Shown: positions 16,376 to 26,225, numbered from the stretch's first letter. The stretch: DNA of 64,000 nt from Streptomyces sp. SJL17-4 (GCF_036826855.1 NZ_CP104578.1:4933501-4997500); one strand, 5' to 3'. The notes: generated from the sequence alone by a model not told the origin. Made by a program: numbers and translations.

Positions 16376-17941
16376 ATGACTCAGGTGGATGCACGGCCCC
16401 AGGCCGGAGACACGGTAAGGGGCGTCAACGCCCCCGGCGACGCGAACGGCGTGCGCAAGAAGGGCCTCGGCGGGAACTCCGTCGGGCTGATGGGCAGTGC
16501 CGTCATCGGCATCTCGACCGTCGCCCCCGTCTACTGCCTGACCTCGACGCTCGGCTCCACGGCCGGCGAGGTCGGCCTGCAGATGCCCGCGATCTTCCTC
16601 GCGGGATTCCTCCCGATGCTCCTCGTCGCCTTCGCGTACCGGGAACTCAACAAGGTCATGCCGGACTGCGGCACCTCCTTCACGTGGACCGTGAAGGCCT
16701 TCGGCCCCAAGATCGGCTGGATGTGCGGCTGGGGCCTCGTCATCGCGACGATCATCGTCCTCTCCAACCTGGCGGGCGTCGCGACCTCCTACTTCTGGCT
16801 CCTCGCGGGCGAGATCAGCGGCAGCGAATCCATCGCCGCCCTGGACGACAACAAGGCCGTCCACATCCTCACCTGTCTCACGCTCATCGCCGTCGCCACG
16901 GCCATCAGCTACCGCGGCATGACCGCCACCAAGGGCGTCCAGTACGCCCTCGTCGGCCTCCAGCTCGTCGTCCTCGTCGTCTTCGTGGCGATGGCGCTGT
17001 CGAAGGCCGGCGAATTCGAGACCTCGGTCTCCTTCTCCTGGTCCTGGATGAACCCCTTCGCGGTCCAGTCCTTCGCCGCCTTCACCGCCGGCCTCTCGCT
17101 CTCGATCTTCATGTACTGGGGCTGGGACGCCTGCATGGCGACCAACGAGGAGACCACCGGCAGCGCCAAGACCCCCGGCCGCGCCGCGCTCATCGCGATG
17201 GTCGTCCTGGTCGCCTCCTACCTGGCCACCGGCATCGCCGCCCAGATGGTCGTCGGCTCCGGCGAGGAGGGCCTCGGCCTCGCCAACCCGGAGACCTCCG
17301 ACAACGTCTTCGCCGCCCTCGCCGGCCCGGTCATGGGCCCCACGCTCGGCATCCTGCTCTTCGTCGCGGTCCTCGCCTCGGCGGCCGCCAGCCTCCAGAC
17401 CACGTTCATCCCGGTCGCCCGCACGGTGCTCGCGATGTCCACGTACGAGGCCCTGCCGAAGTCCTTCACCAAGGTCCACCCGGTCTTCAAGACCCCCGGC
17501 AAGGCGACGATCGTCGCCGGTGTCGCCACCGGCGTCTTCTACACCGTGATGACCCTGCTCAGCGAGAACGTCCTGGTCGACACCATCTACGCGCTCGGCC
17601 TGATGATCTGCTTCTACTACGCGCTCACGGCCTTCGCCTGCGTCTGGTACTTCCGCGGCGAGCTCTTCCGCTCCGGCCGGGACTTCGCCTACAAGGGCCT
17701 GATGCCACTGCTCGGCGGACTGATGCTGACGGCCGTCTTCGGCAAGACGCTGTACGACATGTGGGACCCGGCCTACGGCTCCGGCTCCGCGGTCCTCGGT
17801 GTCGGCTCGGTCTTCGTGATCGGCGTCGGGCTGCTGCTCATCGGCGTGGTGATCATGCTGGTCATGCAGCGCCGGAGCCCCGCCTTCTTCCGGGGCGAGG
17901 TGCTGACGAAGGAGACGCCCTCGCTGGTGGTGGCCGACTGA
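16376..17941 (+). CDS. APC-family amino acid/amine permease
   Basis: 521 residues with about twelve hydrophobic segments and the amino acid-polyamine-organocation signature near the N terminus (KGLGGNSVGLMGSAVIGIST) plus YWGWDACMATNEET in the sixth-to-seventh segment region. It would import an amino acid, amine or small organic cation by proton or sodium symport at the plasma membrane. ATG 16376 is chosen by conservation of the cytoplasmic head; GTG 16346 would add ten residues; neither has a clear ribosome site. It follows the deacylase/aldehyde dehydrogenase pair, so it may supply their substrate. A 16-bp terminator follows. Confidence 0.85.
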   Translation: MTQVDARPQAGDTVRGVNAPGDANGVRKKGLGGNSVGLMGSAVIGISTVAPVYCLTSTLGSTAGEVGLQMPAIFLAGFLPMLLVAFAYRELNKVMPDCGTSFTWTVKAFGPKIGWMCGWGLVIATIIVLSNLAGVATSYFWLLAGEISGSESIAALDDNKAVHILTCLTLIAVATAISYRGMTATKGVQYALVGLQLVVLVVFVAMALSKAGEFETSVSFSWSWMNPFAVQSFAAFTAGLSLSIFMYWGWDACMATNEETTGSAKTPGRAALIAMVVLVASYLATGIAAQMVVGSGEEGLGLANPETSDNVFAALAGPVMGPTLGILLFVAVLASAAASLQTTFIPVARTVLAMSTYEALPKSFTKVHPVFKTPGKATIVAGVATGVFYTVMTLLSENVLVDTIYALGLMICFYYALTAFACVWYFRGELFRSGRDFAYKGLMPLLGGLMLTAVFGKTLYDMWDPAYGSGSAVLGVGSVFVIGVGLLLIGVVIMLVMQRRSPAFFRGEVLTKETPSLVVAD

Positions 17942-17970
17942 CGGCCGTACACCCCTGAGTCACAGAAACG

Positions 17971-18007
17971 CGAAGGTGGCGGGCCCGTGGGGGGCCCGCC
18001 ACCTTCG
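17971..18007. terminator. Bidirectional terminator
   Basis: A 16-bp perfect stem (CGAAGGTGGCGGGCCC and its complement) around a 5-base loop sits between the convergent permease and small secreted protein genes. Confidence 0.85.
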
Positions 18008-18029
18008 TCCTTCTCTGCCCGCCTACGGC

Positions 18030-18245
18030 TCAGTGGTGTCCGGGGAGCAGCTTCTCCACCGCCGCGTTCGCGGGCGGCAGGTCGGGCGTACCGGCCGGCT
18101 TGGCCTTCGGGGTCAGGACGCCGCTGAGCGGCACGACGGACGGCAGGTTCACCCCGCCGGCGTCGGCGGCGGCGGTTCCGGCGGCGGCGAGGCCGCCGGT
18201 CGCGGCGAAACAGGTGAGGGCGACTGCGGTGAGCATCTTCTTCAT
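18030..18245 (-). CDS. Small secreted protein, function unknown
   Basis: 71 residues with a Sec signal peptide: positive start MKKM, hydrophobic TAVALTCFAATGGLAAAG, cleavage probably after TAAADA. The mature part of about 43 residues is Pro/Val-rich without cysteines and ends PGHH. It resembles small exported streptomycete proteins of unknown role and lacks the chaplin domain. ATG 18245 is the only sensible start, although the ribosome site is weak. Confidence 0.65.
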   Translation of the reverse strand: MKKMLTAVALTCFAATGGLAAAGTAAADAGGVNLPSVVPLSGVLTPKAKPAGTPDLPPANAAVEKLLPGHH

Positions 18246-18313
18246 GCCCGCACCAACGCGGACGGTGTGGATCCGGTTACGAGGGACCTCCCGGGGCTCC
18301 CTAGGATGCGTCC

Positions 18314-18805
18314 ATGTATGGGGAGACGAACTGGTCGCTGCGCCCCGGGCGGGCGGAGGACATCGAGGCGATGGCCGAGCTGCGGGCGGTCGTCATGCGG
18401 GACGACCTGGAGCGGCTCGGGCGCTACGACGAGCACCGGGTGCGGCAGCGGCTGCGGGACGGCTTCTCGACCGCGTACACCTCGGTCGTCGAGGTGGACG
18501 GCGCGTTCGCGGGCTGCGTCACGCTGCGGCCGCGCGAGGAGGAGGCGGGGTTCTACCTGGAGCACCTGTACCTGGACCCCGAGGTCCAGGGGAGGGGCCT
18601 CGGGACGGCGGTGCTGCGGGAGCTCCTCGCACAGGCGGACGAGGCGGAGCTCCCGGTCCGGCTCCAGGTGCTCCAGGGCAGCGCCGCCCGCCGCCTCTAC
18701 GAGCGCGAGGGCTTCACCTGCGAGTACGAGGACCCGGTGGACGTGCTGCTCGTGCGCGAGCCACGGGCCGCCGCCGCGGACGGCGTCCCTACGCCTCCGC
18801 GATGA
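18314..18805 (+). CDS. GNAT-family N-acetyltransferase
   Basis: 163 residues spanning one GCN5-related acetyltransferase fold. The acetyl-CoA loop is QGRGLGTAVL (about 95-104), preceded by the strand LEHLYLDPEV and followed by the ARRLYEREGF motif typical of the family. The substrate is unknown. The start ATG follows AGGATG. Its last 17 bases overlap the 3' end of a second, convergent GNAT gene. Confidence 0.85.
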   Translation: MYGETNWSLRPGRAEDIEAMAELRAVVMRDDLERLGRYDEHRVRQRLRDGFSTAYTSVVEVDGAFAGCVTLRPREEEAGFYLEHLYLDPEVQGRGLGTAVLRELLAQADEAELPVRLQVLQGSAARRLYEREGFTCEYEDPVDVLLVREPRAAAADGVPTPPR

Positions 18806-19529
18806 GCGCGGTGGCGACCGTACGGAAACCGAGCCGCCCGTAGAGCCGGGCCACGTCCGCGTCCGACGCCGACAGGAACACCAGCTCCACGCCGCGTGAC
18901 CGGGCGTCGGCCACCAGGGCCGCCGTCACCGCGAGCCCGAGGCCCCTGCGCCGGGCCGCCGGGACGGTGCCGACGCCGACGACCTCGGAGACGGCCCCGA
19001 CGGGCTGGTGCTGCCCGGCCGAGAGCACGGTCCCGGTGGCGTCCAGGGCGGCCGAGAGATGGGTGAGACCCGCCGTGATCCGGTCGGCGACGCCGGTGAC
19101 CGCGTCCGGGGCGGGCTCGGCGCCGAAGGCCGCGTACGGCGCGGCGACCGCGCTCGCCAGGAACGGATCGCGGGCGCCGACCATCCGTACGGTGACGTCC
19201 TCGGGCCGCGCCACCGGGAGACCCTCGCCCTCCAGGACCATCAGCGGATGCTCGTGCACGGCGAGCCCGCTCGCCTCCACGGCCGCCCGCAGCCCCGGCG
19301 TCGTCTCCGCCACCCACTCGAACGCCTCGGGCACCCCCAGCTCCCGCTGCCGGGCCCGGACCCGGTCCACGTCGGCGACCGTCACCTCCCCGTCGTACCC
19401 GAGCGCGGGCCGCGCGTAGTACGGCCAGCCCGCCCCCTCCCGTACGAACAGGGTCAGCGGCCCGAACTCCTCGGCGCGGGCGGCGGAACGGGGAACGGCG
19501 TCGTAGTACGTCTCGATTCGCTTCAGCAC
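18789..19529 (-). CDS. GNAT-family N-acetyltransferase, two-domain type
   Basis: 246 residues. The C-terminal half carries the GNAT core (VVGVGTVPAARRRGLGLAVTA with the R-x-x-G-x-G/A acetyl-CoA loop, then DVARLYGRLGFRTV); the N-terminal half is a degenerate partner domain, as in several actinobacterial GNATs. GTG 19529 is taken as the start because upstream in-frame sequence reads through an intergenic region. It is tail-to-tail with the previous GNAT. Confidence 0.8.
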   Translation of the reverse strand: MLKRIETYYDAVPRSAARAEEFGPLTLFVREGAGWPYYARPALGYDGEVTVADVDRVRARQRELGVPEAFEWVAETTPGLRAAVEASGLAVHEHPLMVLEGEGLPVARPEDVTVRMVGARDPFLASAVAAPYAAFGAEPAPDAVTGVADRITAGLTHLSAALDATGTVLSAGQHQPVGAVSEVVGVGTVPAARRRGLGLAVTAALVADARSRGVELVFLSASDADVARLYGRLGFRTVATALIAEA

Positions 19530-19643
19530 GGGGTCACGGTAGGCGGCGGAGCGCGAGACCGCCTGTGGATTTCGCTCTCTGCCCCGGAACCGTGCGTGGC
19601 ATGATCCCGTCACTCTGAGCACGATCGAAACGGGGGAGACGCG

Positions 19644-20312
19644 ATGAGCAGGACGCACACCTGCCCGAGATGCGGGCGCGACGACCGGGTGCAGGCGGTA
19701 CCGGCCGTGTACCTCGGCGGACGGGACTCCGTCATGACCCGGGAGCGGGACTCGGACGGCGACCTGCGGACCGTGACGCGGACGGCCACCACCGGGCTCT
19801 CCAAGGCGCTCGCGCCGATCCCGGAACCGCCGTCGTACGCCGTCGGCTGCCTCGGGGTTCTCGCCGCGGCCGTCGCCGTCGGCACCTTCCTGGGCGGGGT
19901 CCTCGGCGGAAAGTGGTTCGAGGACGAGTCGGCACCGGCGGAACCCGTGGAACGGAACGGCTACCAGCTGGTCGCACCGGACCCGCCCTTCGGCGCCGCC
20001 GGGCCGCCGCCGGACCTCGACTTCCTGGGCTGGATCTCGGCGTTCGCGCTGCTTGCGGCCGTCCTGGTGTTCACGCTGATGTACCGGCGCAAGGCCCGCT
20101 TCACCCGGCTGACGCGCGGCCGCCACCGCGCCGAGGAACTCTGGTCGTGCGGCTGGTACTGCCACCGCTGCGGCACGGTCCACTTCGAGGACGTCCCCGG
20201 CGAGGACCGCGCCCCCCTCACCCTCCAGCAGTTCCGCGAACGGGTCTGGGAGCACGGCGGCTACGGAGACCTCGCGGCCGAACAGCGAGCGGTGGCCGCG
20301 CTCGACGCGTGA
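19644..20312 (+). CDS. Two-TM protein with zinc ribbons at both ends
   Basis: 222 residues. The N-terminal CPRCGRDD and the C-terminal CGWYCHRCGTVHFED look like zinc-ribbon halves facing the cytoplasm. Between them are two membrane segments (VGCLGVLAAAVAVGTFLGGVLG and ISAFALLAAVLVFTLMYRR) with an extracytoplasmic loop. Function is unknown; such proteins occur widely in Streptomyces. The start follows GGGGGAG. Confidence 0.75.
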   Translation: MSRTHTCPRCGRDDRVQAVPAVYLGGRDSVMTRERDSDGDLRTVTRTATTGLSKALAPIPEPPSYAVGCLGVLAAAVAVGTFLGGVLGGKWFEDESAPAEPVERNGYQLVAPDPPFGAAGPPPDLDFLGWISAFALLAAVLVFTLMYRRKARFTRLTRGRHRAEELWSCGWYCHRCGTVHFEDVPGEDRAPLTLQQFRERVWEHGGYGDLAAEQRAVAALDA

Positions 20313-20334
20313 CGGCCGCGAAGTCCCCGGTCCG

Positions 20335-21813
20335 TCAGCGGGCCTCCAGGAACACTGGGTTCGTGAAGGCCACCAGGGCGCCCGGCAGCGGGGGCAGAGC
20401 AGCCGGGTGACGGACCTCGGCGCGTACGTACGTGGCGTACGCGGCGGTCGTCGACCACTCGGCGAAGCCCTCGGCGGCCGGCTTCGTGTGCAGCACACCC
20501 TGGTCCGTGACGAAACGGATCGTGCCGCCCTCCGGGGCGCCGGTCACCTTCAGCCGTACCGTCACCGGCTCGTCGTCGGGCACCCGCAGCCGCTCGCCGA
20601 TGCCCGCCGTACGGCCCCGGCCGTCCGTCACCGAGAAGTCCAGGGACACCGCGGAGGACTCGGCGACGTACGAGCGGCCCGCGCGCAGCCCCGCGAGGAT
20701 CGCCTTCCGGCTCAGGTCGTCGGCGAGGACCACGGTCTGCGGGGTGCCGACCCGCTCCGGGTCGCGGTGGGCGTCGCTGTTGCCCATCGCCGGGGTCCAG
20801 CGGCCCTCGGCGAGCGCCGCGTCCCAGCCGGCCAGGGACACCTCGTCGTCCGGGGTGAAGGGGCCGTTCCACACCTCGACGGCGTCCGCCTCGCCGAAGC
20901 CGAACTTCCACATGCAGCCGATGCAGGTGGCGTGCGGGTGGGCGGGGACGACGAGGCCGCCGGACCGGCGGATCTCGCGCGCGAAGTGCCCGAAACGGTT
21001 CTCCCGGGCCCGGTAGCGCCAGTCGACGAAGGTGCCCGGGTCGGTGCCGATCGCGAGGACGTGCCCGTTGCGGGTGGTGACCTCCTCGCCGAGCAGGATC
21101 AGCAGGTCGTCCCCGGCGAGCCCGGCCCACGCGCCGTGCCCGCCATGGGTGTTGTGCTCGGTCGCGGTGAGGAAGTCCAGGCCGGCGGCGCGGGCCAGCG
21201 CGGCGACCTCGGCGGGGGTGCGGCGCCCGTCCGAGTACACGGTGTGGAGGTGGCAGTCGCCGCGGTACCAGGCGCGGCCGCGGCCCGCGGCCCGCTCCGG
21301 CGGGTACACGGGGCGGGGAGCCGGCGGCGCGGCGCCGAACCGGAGGGTGATCGTGACGCTGTACGGGAGCCCCTGCGGGGCCACGGTGTAGGGGGCGAGG
21401 ACGACGTACCAGGTCCCGGCCTTCAGCGGCCCGGCGACGTAGCCGGGCGTCGCCTCGTCCGTACGGACGAAGAACTCCTTGCGCGCGCCGCCCGACCAGC
21501 CGCGGAAACCGTTCCCGCCGAGTGCGGTGCCGCGCTGGTCGAAGAGGCCGATGTCGAGGGCGTTGCCCTGGGTGCCGGCGGGGACGGCGGGCCGCTCGTA
21601 GGAGTACGCCACGTGGAGCTCGCGGACCCCGCGGGGCAGCTCGACGGGGAGGTACACGTAGTCGGGGGAGCCGGGCGGCAGGGTGCCGGTCACGGTCTCC
21701 GTCCGTTCGCCGTCCTCGGCGTGGGCGAAGCTCACACCGCTCAGCGTCAGGGCGGAAGCGATGCCTGTCGTGATGCCTGTCGCGAGGAGTACACGTCTGC
21801 TCGGTTCGCTCAT
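20335..21813 (-). CDS. Tat-exported PHP/CehA-McbA family metallohydrolase
   Basis: 492 residues. The N-terminal twin-arginine signal (PSRRVLLATGIT plus a hydrophobic stretch, Ala-x-Ala near 32) predicts folded export. A beta-rich pre-domain of about 140 residues precedes the PHP metal centre: GDCHLHTVYSDG, ATEHNTHGG, PAHPHA and MGNSDAHRD supply His/Asp ligands for a di- or trinuclear site. It could hydrolyse phosphate esters or, as in CehA, carbamates. ATG 21813 lacks a strong ribosome site but begins the signal peptide. It is divergent from the oxidoreductase at 21913, with 99 bases between. Confidence 0.82.
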   Translation of the reverse strand: MSEPSRRVLLATGITTGIASALTLSGVSFAHAEDGERTETVTGTLPPGSPDYVYLPVELPRGVRELHVAYSYERPAVPAGTQGNALDIGLFDQRGTALGGNGFRGWSGGARKEFFVRTDEATPGYVAGPLKAGTWYVVLAPYTVAPQGLPYSVTITLRFGAAPPAPRPVYPPERAAGRGRAWYRGDCHLHTVYSDGRRTPAEVAALARAAGLDFLTATEHNTHGGHGAWAGLAGDDLLILLGEEVTTRNGHVLAIGTDPGTFVDWRYRARENRFGHFAREIRRSGGLVVPAHPHATCIGCMWKFGFGEADAVEVWNGPFTPDDEVSLAGWDAALAEGRWTPAMGNSDAHRDPERVGTPQTVVLADDLSRKAILAGLRAGRSYVAESSAVSLDFSVTDGRGRTAGIGERLRVPDDEPVTVRLKVTGAPEGGTIRFVTDQGVLHTKPAAEGFAEWSTTAAYATYVRAEVRHPAALPPLPGALVAFTNPVFLEAR

Positions 21814-21912
21814 GGAGGCACCCTGGTGCGTACCCGTGAACGCCCGGCCAACGCGGAACGCACTCGTGTCGCACCCCTCGGAAATCCGGGCCGTACGCCC
21901 TACCGTGCCGCT

Positions 21913-22743
21913 ATGCGGATCTCGACCACGATCTTCCTGACCGACGAGACCATCAGCCCCGTGCGGCTCGCGCGCGAGCTCGAACAGCGCGGCTTCGGCG
22001 GGCTCTACCTCCCCGAGCACACCCACATCCCCGTCGCACGGGACACGAGCTACCCGGCGGGCGGCGAACTGCCCCGCGAGTACGGCCGCACCCTCGACCC
22101 GTTCGTGGCCCTCGGCCAGGCCGCGGCGGTCACCGAGCGCCTGGCGCTCGGCACCGGCATCACGCTGATCACCCAGCACGACCCGATCGCCCTCGCGAAG
22201 CAGATCGCGACCCTCGACCACCTCTCCGGTGGCCGCTTCACCCTCGGCCTCGGCTTCGGCTGGAACAAGGAGGAGGCCGCCGACCACGGCGTCGACTGGC
22301 CGACCCGCCGGGAGCTCGGCCGCGACCGGCTGAACCTGATGCGAGCCCTCTGGGCCCCCGAACCCACCGCGTACGAAGGCGAGTTCGGCCACTCGGTCCG
22401 CCCGTCCCAGGCCTGGCCGAAGCCGGCGGGCGGCGCGCCCCGCATCCTCCTGGGCGGCGCGGCGGGCCCGAAGCTCTTCGCGCAGATCGCGGCGCAGACG
22501 GACGGCTGGATGCCGATCGGCGGCCGGGGTCTGACGGAGTCCCTCCCGGTCCTGAAGGAGGCGTGGGAGCAGGCGGGCCGCGACCCGAAGACCCTGGAGA
22601 TCGTCCCGTACGCGGTCCTCCCGACCCCGGGCAAGCTCGCGCACTACGCGGAACTGGGCTGCGAGGAGGTGGTCCTCCAGCTTCCCCCGGGGGACGAGGC
22701 GGAGGTTCTGCGGGTACTGGACGACTTCGCGCAGTACCTGTAG
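21913..22743 (+). CDS. LLM-class F420-dependent oxidoreductase
   Basis: 276 residues, luciferase-like TIM barrel. MRISTTIFLTDE, YLPEHTHIPVARD, TLDHLSGGRFTLGLGFGWNKEE and APRILLGGAAGPKLF fit the TIGR03619 F420-dependent group. No ribosome site precedes ATG 21913, so translation may be leaderless. Its stop codon lies inside the palindrome that probably controls the following toxin-antitoxin pair. It is the luciferase-like gene nearest to fbiC (0.8 kb), although it has no CTGAC-N5-GTCAG site. Confidence 0.83.
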   Translation: MRISTTIFLTDETISPVRLARELEQRGFGGLYLPEHTHIPVARDTSYPAGGELPREYGRTLDPFVALGQAAAVTERLALGTGITLITQHDPIALAKQIATLDHLSGGRFTLGLGFGWNKEEAADHGVDWPTRRELGRDRLNLMRALWAPEPTAYEGEFGHSVRPSQAWPKPAGGAPRILLGGAAGPKLFAQIAAQTDGWMPIGGRGLTESLPVLKEAWEQAGRDPKTLEIVPYAVLPTPGKLAHYAELGCEEVVLQLPPGDEAEVLRVLDDFAQYL

Positions 22744-22758
22744 AACGCAAACGTTCTA
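22741..22758. promoter_or_regulatory. Palindromic operator of the toxin-antitoxin pair
   Basis: TAGAACG-CAAA-CGTTCTA is a perfect 7-bp inverted repeat with 4-base spacer, beginning on the last stop codon of the upstream gene and ending 25 bases before the antitoxin ATG. A half-site (AAGTTCTGTTAGA) follows. It is probably bound by the antitoxin for autoregulation. Confidence 0.6.
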
Positions 22759-22783
22759 ATGGAAGTTCTGTTAGAGTCGCGCC

Positions 22784-23080
22784 ATGGGTGAATCGACGTA
22801 CGCGGCCGGCGAGGGGCCCACGCACACCAAGTCCGTCTCCTTCCACCTCGGCACCACGGAGGCGGTGAACGCCCGCGTCGGGTCCCGCGGCTTCTCCGCC
22901 TATGTGGAGCATGCCGTGCAGCGCCAGATCGAGCGGGACAACCTCGCCGAACTGGTCATGGCGAACGAGGAGATCCACGGCCCGCTGACCTCCGAGGACA
23001 TCGAGGAGGCCCGCGCGGAACTGCGCGAGGCGCGGCGTCGCGCGTCCCAGGAGGGCGGGGAAGCGGAGGAGGCCGCGTGA
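22784..23080 (+). CDS. Antitoxin of a type II toxin-antitoxin pair
   Basis: 98 residues. A short N-terminal strand (KSVSFHLGTTEAVNARV) followed by two helices looks like a ribbon-helix-helix DNA-binding head, and the acidic, highly helical C terminus (SEDIEEARAELREARRRA) would wrap the toxin. The last four bases overlap the PIN toxin (GTGA), as is normal for these pairs. Confidence 0.75.
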   Translation: MGESTYAAGEGPTHTKSVSFHLGTTEAVNARVGSRGFSAYVEHAVQRQIERDNLAELVMANEEIHGPLTSEDIEEARAELREARRRASQEGGEAEEAA

Positions 23081-23472
23081 GCGGCACCCTCGTACTCGAC
23101 TCCGAAGGGCTCTCCCGGTACCTGCGAGGTGACCGCACCATGACGGCGCGCTTGGAGGCTGCGCGTCTCGACGACATGCGGGTCGTCGTCAGTGCGGTGA
23201 CGATCGTCGAGGCCGACCCGAGCGGTGCGCACCGAGCGCGGATCTCCTGGGCTCTCTCCCGGCCGGCCGTCGAGCCGGTCACCAAGGAGATCGCGGCGGC
23301 GGCCGTCGGCCTTCTGGCCGGCATCGACAGCGGCGGCGGCCACAATTACGCGCTGGACGCCATCGTGGCCGCGACCGCGCGCGCCGCCCATCCGCCGGTC
23401 GTCCTGCTGACCTCCGACCCGGAGGACCTCGAACGGCTCTGTGGACCGGACATCGCCGTGCTCAAGGTCTGA
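23077..23472 (+). CDS. PIN-domain ribonuclease toxin (VapC-like)
   Basis: 131 residues, one PIN domain. The acidic metal-binding set is visible as LVLDSEGLS (Asp near residue 6), VTIVEAD (Glu near 46), ALDAIVAATA (Asp near 90) and TSDPEDL (Asp near 110). VapC toxins cleave tRNA or rRNA; the target cannot be predicted. It is translationally coupled to the antitoxin and lies 42 bases upstream of fbiC, so transcripts may run into the cofactor gene. Confidence 0.85.
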   Translation: MSGTLVLDSEGLSRYLRGDRTMTARLEAARLDDMRVVVSAVTIVEADPSGAHRARISWALSRPAVEPVTKEIAAAAVGLLAGIDSGGGHNYALDAIVAATARAAHPPVVLLTSDPEDLERLCGPDIAVLKV

Positions 23473-23514
23473 AGGGTCTCCTGACCTTCCAGGGCCGCTC
23501 GTATGCTCGTTTCC

Positions 23515-26100
23515 ATGACTGATCACCAGGCAGCCCGCCCCACCGCGAACGCCATGCGCCGTGCCCTCAAGCGCGCCAGGGACGGCGTCGCGCTCGATGT
23601 CGGTGAGGCGGCCGTGCTGTTGCGGGCGCGGGGGGAGGATCTGGCGGATCTGGTCGCGTCCGCGGGGCGGGTGCGGGACGCGGGCCTGGCGGCGGCCGGG
23701 CGTCCGGGGGTCATCACGTACTCGAAGAGCGTGTTCATACCGCTCACCCGGCTCTGCCGGGACAAGTGCCACTACTGCACCTTCGTCACCGTCCCGGGCA
23801 AGCTGCGCCGCGACGGCCACGGGATGTTCATGTCGCCGGACGAGGTCCTCGACATCGCCCGCCGTGGCGCGGAACTGGGCTGCAAGGAAGCCCTGATCAC
23901 CCTCGGGGACAAGCCCGAGGACCGCTGGCCCGAGGCCCGCGAATGGCTCGACGCGCACGGCTACGACGACACCATCGCCTACGTACGGGCCATGGCCATC
24001 CGGATCCTCGAAGAGACCGGGCTGCTGCCGCACCTGAACCCCGGTGTCATGTCGTGGACCGACTTCCAGCGGCTCAAGCCCGTCGCCCCCTCTATGGGGA
24101 TGATGCTGGAGACGACCGCGACCCGGCTGTGGTCGGAGCCCGGCGGCCCGCACTACGGGTCCCCCGACAAGGAGCCGGCGGTGCGGCTCAGGGTCCTTGA
24201 GGACGCGGGGCGGTCCTCCGTGCCCTTCACCTCGGGGCTGCTTCTGGGCATCGGGGAGACGCTGGAGGAGCGGGCGGAGTCACTGTTCGCGCTGCGGCGG
24301 GTCTCGCGCGCGTACCACTCCATTCAGGAGCTGATCATCCAGAACTTCCGCGCCAAGCCGGACACGGCCATGCGCGGCATGCCGGACGCCGAGCTCGACG
24401 ACCTCGTCGCCACCGTCGCCGTCGCCCGCCACATCATGGGCCCCTCCGCCTGCCTCCAGGCCCCGCCCAATCTCGTCGACTCCGAGTACGAGCGCCTGAT
24501 CGCCGCCGGCATCGACGACTGGGGCGGCGTGTCCCCGCTCACCATCGACCACGTGAACCCCGAGCGGCCCTGGCCCAGGATCGAGGAACTCGCGGAGAAG
24601 TCCCGGGCGGCCGGTTTCGAGCTGCGCGAACGGCTCTGCGTCTACCCGGAGTTCGTGCGCCGGGGCGAGCCCTGGCTCGACCCCCGCCTCCTCCCGCACG
24701 TCCGCGCCCTCGCCGACCCCGCCACCGGCCTGGCGAACCCCGACGCGCCGGTCCGCGGCCTGCCCTGGCAGGAGCCCGACGAGGCGTTCACCGCCACCGG
24801 CCGCACCGACCTGCACGCCACCATCGACACCACCGGCCGCACCCACGACCGCCGCGACGACTTCGACGAGGTGTACGGCGACTGGGACGCCCTGCGCGAA
24901 GCCGCCGCCCCCGGCATGGTCCCCGAGCGGGTCGACACCGACGTCCGCGAGGCCCTCGCCGTCGCAGCCGACGACCCCACGAAGCTCTCCGACGCCCAGG
25001 CCCTCGCCCTGCTGCACGCCGACGGCCCCGCCCTCGACGCCCTGACCCGCATCGCCGACGACGTCCGCAAGTCCGTCTCCGGCGACGATGTGACGTACAT
25101 CGTCACCAGGAACATCAACTTCACCAACGTCTGCTACACCGGCTGCCGTTTCTGCGCCTTCGCCCAGCGCCGTACCGACGCCGACGCCTACACCCTCTCC
25201 CTCGACCAGGTCGCCGACCGCGCCGAACAGGCCTGGGACGTCGGCGCCGTCGAGGTCTGCATGCAAGGCGGCATCCACCCCGACCTGCCCGGCACCGCCT
25301 ACTTCGACATCGCCCGCGCGGTGAAGAAACGCGTCCCCGGCATGCACGTCCACGCCTTCTCACCGATGGAGGTCGTCAACGGCGCCACCCGCACCGGCCT
25401 TTCGATCCGCGAGTGGCTCACGGCCGCCAAGGAAGCCGGACTCGACTCGATCCCCGGCACCGCCGCCGAGATCCTCGACGACGAAGTCCGCTGGGTACTG
25501 ACGAAGGGCAAGCTGCCGACGGCGACGTGGATCGAGGTCATCACCACGGCCCACGAACTCGGCATCCGCTCCTCCTCCACGATGATGTACGGCCACGTCG
25601 ACCAGCCCCGCCACTGGCTCGGCCACTTCCGTACCCTCGCCCGCATCCAGCAGGAGACGGGCGGTTTCACCGAGTTCGTCACCCTCCCCTTCATCCACAC
25701 CAACGCCCCCGTCTACCTCGCGGGCATCGCCCGCCCCGGCCCCACCACCCGCGACAACCGCGCGGTCATCGCCATGGCCCGCCTCCTCCTCCACCCCCAC
25801 ATCCCCAACATCCAGACCAGCTGGGTGAAGCTCGGCACCGAGGGCGCGGCGGAGATGCTCCGCTCCGGCGCCAACGACCTCGGCGGCACCCTCATGGAAG
25901 AAACCATCTCCCGCATGGCCGGCTCCAGCTACGGCTCCTACCGCTCCATCCGCGACCTCGAAGCCATCGCGGAAGCGGCGGGCCGCCCGGCGAAGCCCCG
26001 GACAACCCTCTACGGCGAAGTACCGGAGGAACGGCAGCGCACGGCGAGGGCGTCGGACGGACACCTCCCGGAACTGCTGCCGGTCCTTCCCCAGGAGTAG
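23515..26100 (+). CDS. fbiC: FO synthase FbiC (fused CofG-CofH)
   Basis: 861 residues with two radical-SAM halves. The N-terminal CofG-like half has C-x3-C-x2-C as CRDKCHYC (Cys81, 85, 88); the C-terminal CofH-like half has CYTGCRFC (Cys540, 544, 547). Together they condense 5-amino-6-ribitylaminouracil with tyrosine to make FO, the deazaflavin core of F420. The fused form is the actinobacterial arrangement. ATG 23515 gives the usual N terminus; ATG 23503 is four codons earlier; neither has a good ribosome site. Other F420 genes (fbiA, B, D) are not in the window. Several luciferase-like genes nearby are plausible users of the cofactor. Confidence 0.95.
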   Translation: MTDHQAARPTANAMRRALKRARDGVALDVGEAAVLLRARGEDLADLVASAGRVRDAGLAAAGRPGVITYSKSVFIPLTRLCRDKCHYCTFVTVPGKLRRDGHGMFMSPDEVLDIARRGAELGCKEALITLGDKPEDRWPEAREWLDAHGYDDTIAYVRAMAIRILEETGLLPHLNPGVMSWTDFQRLKPVAPSMGMMLETTATRLWSEPGGPHYGSPDKEPAVRLRVLEDAGRSSVPFTSGLLLGIGETLEERAESLFALRRVSRAYHSIQELIIQNFRAKPDTAMRGMPDAELDDLVATVAVARHIMGPSACLQAPPNLVDSEYERLIAAGIDDWGGVSPLTIDHVNPERPWPRIEELAEKSRAAGFELRERLCVYPEFVRRGEPWLDPRLLPHVRALADPATGLANPDAPVRGLPWQEPDEAFTATGRTDLHATIDTTGRTHDRRDDFDEVYGDWDALREAAAPGMVPERVDTDVREALAVAADDPTKLSDAQALALLHADGPALDALTRIADDVRKSVSGDDVTYIVTRNINFTNVCYTGCRFCAFAQRRTDADAYTLSLDQVADRAEQAWDVGAVEVCMQGGIHPDLPGTAYFDIARAVKKRVPGMHVHAFSPMEVVNGATRTGLSIREWLTAAKEAGLDSIPGTAAEILDDEVRWVLTKGKLPTATWIEVITTAHELGIRSSSTMMYGHVDQPRHWLGHFRTLARIQQETGGFTEFVTLPFIHTNAPVYLAGIARPGPTTRDNRAVIAMARLLLHPHIPNIQTSWVKLGTEGAAEMLRSGANDLGGTLMEETISRMAGSSYGSYRSIRDLEAIAEAAGRPAKPRTTLYGEVPEERQRTARASDGHLPELLPVLPQE

Positions 26101-26225
26101 CAGGCGTGGAACGCGGTCAAAAGTGGCCTGAAGGACGTCGGATCACATAACGTTCCGGCCCCCGAACGGACGTACCCGGTCCATTACAGTGCTGCGCAGA
26201 CCGGTCTACGGGGGGAGGGCACGTC

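Noticed and set aside
22741..22758. Another member of the CTGAC-N5-GTCAG regulon
   Set aside because: Half-site AGAACG is different; it fits local autoregulation of the toxin-antitoxin pair.
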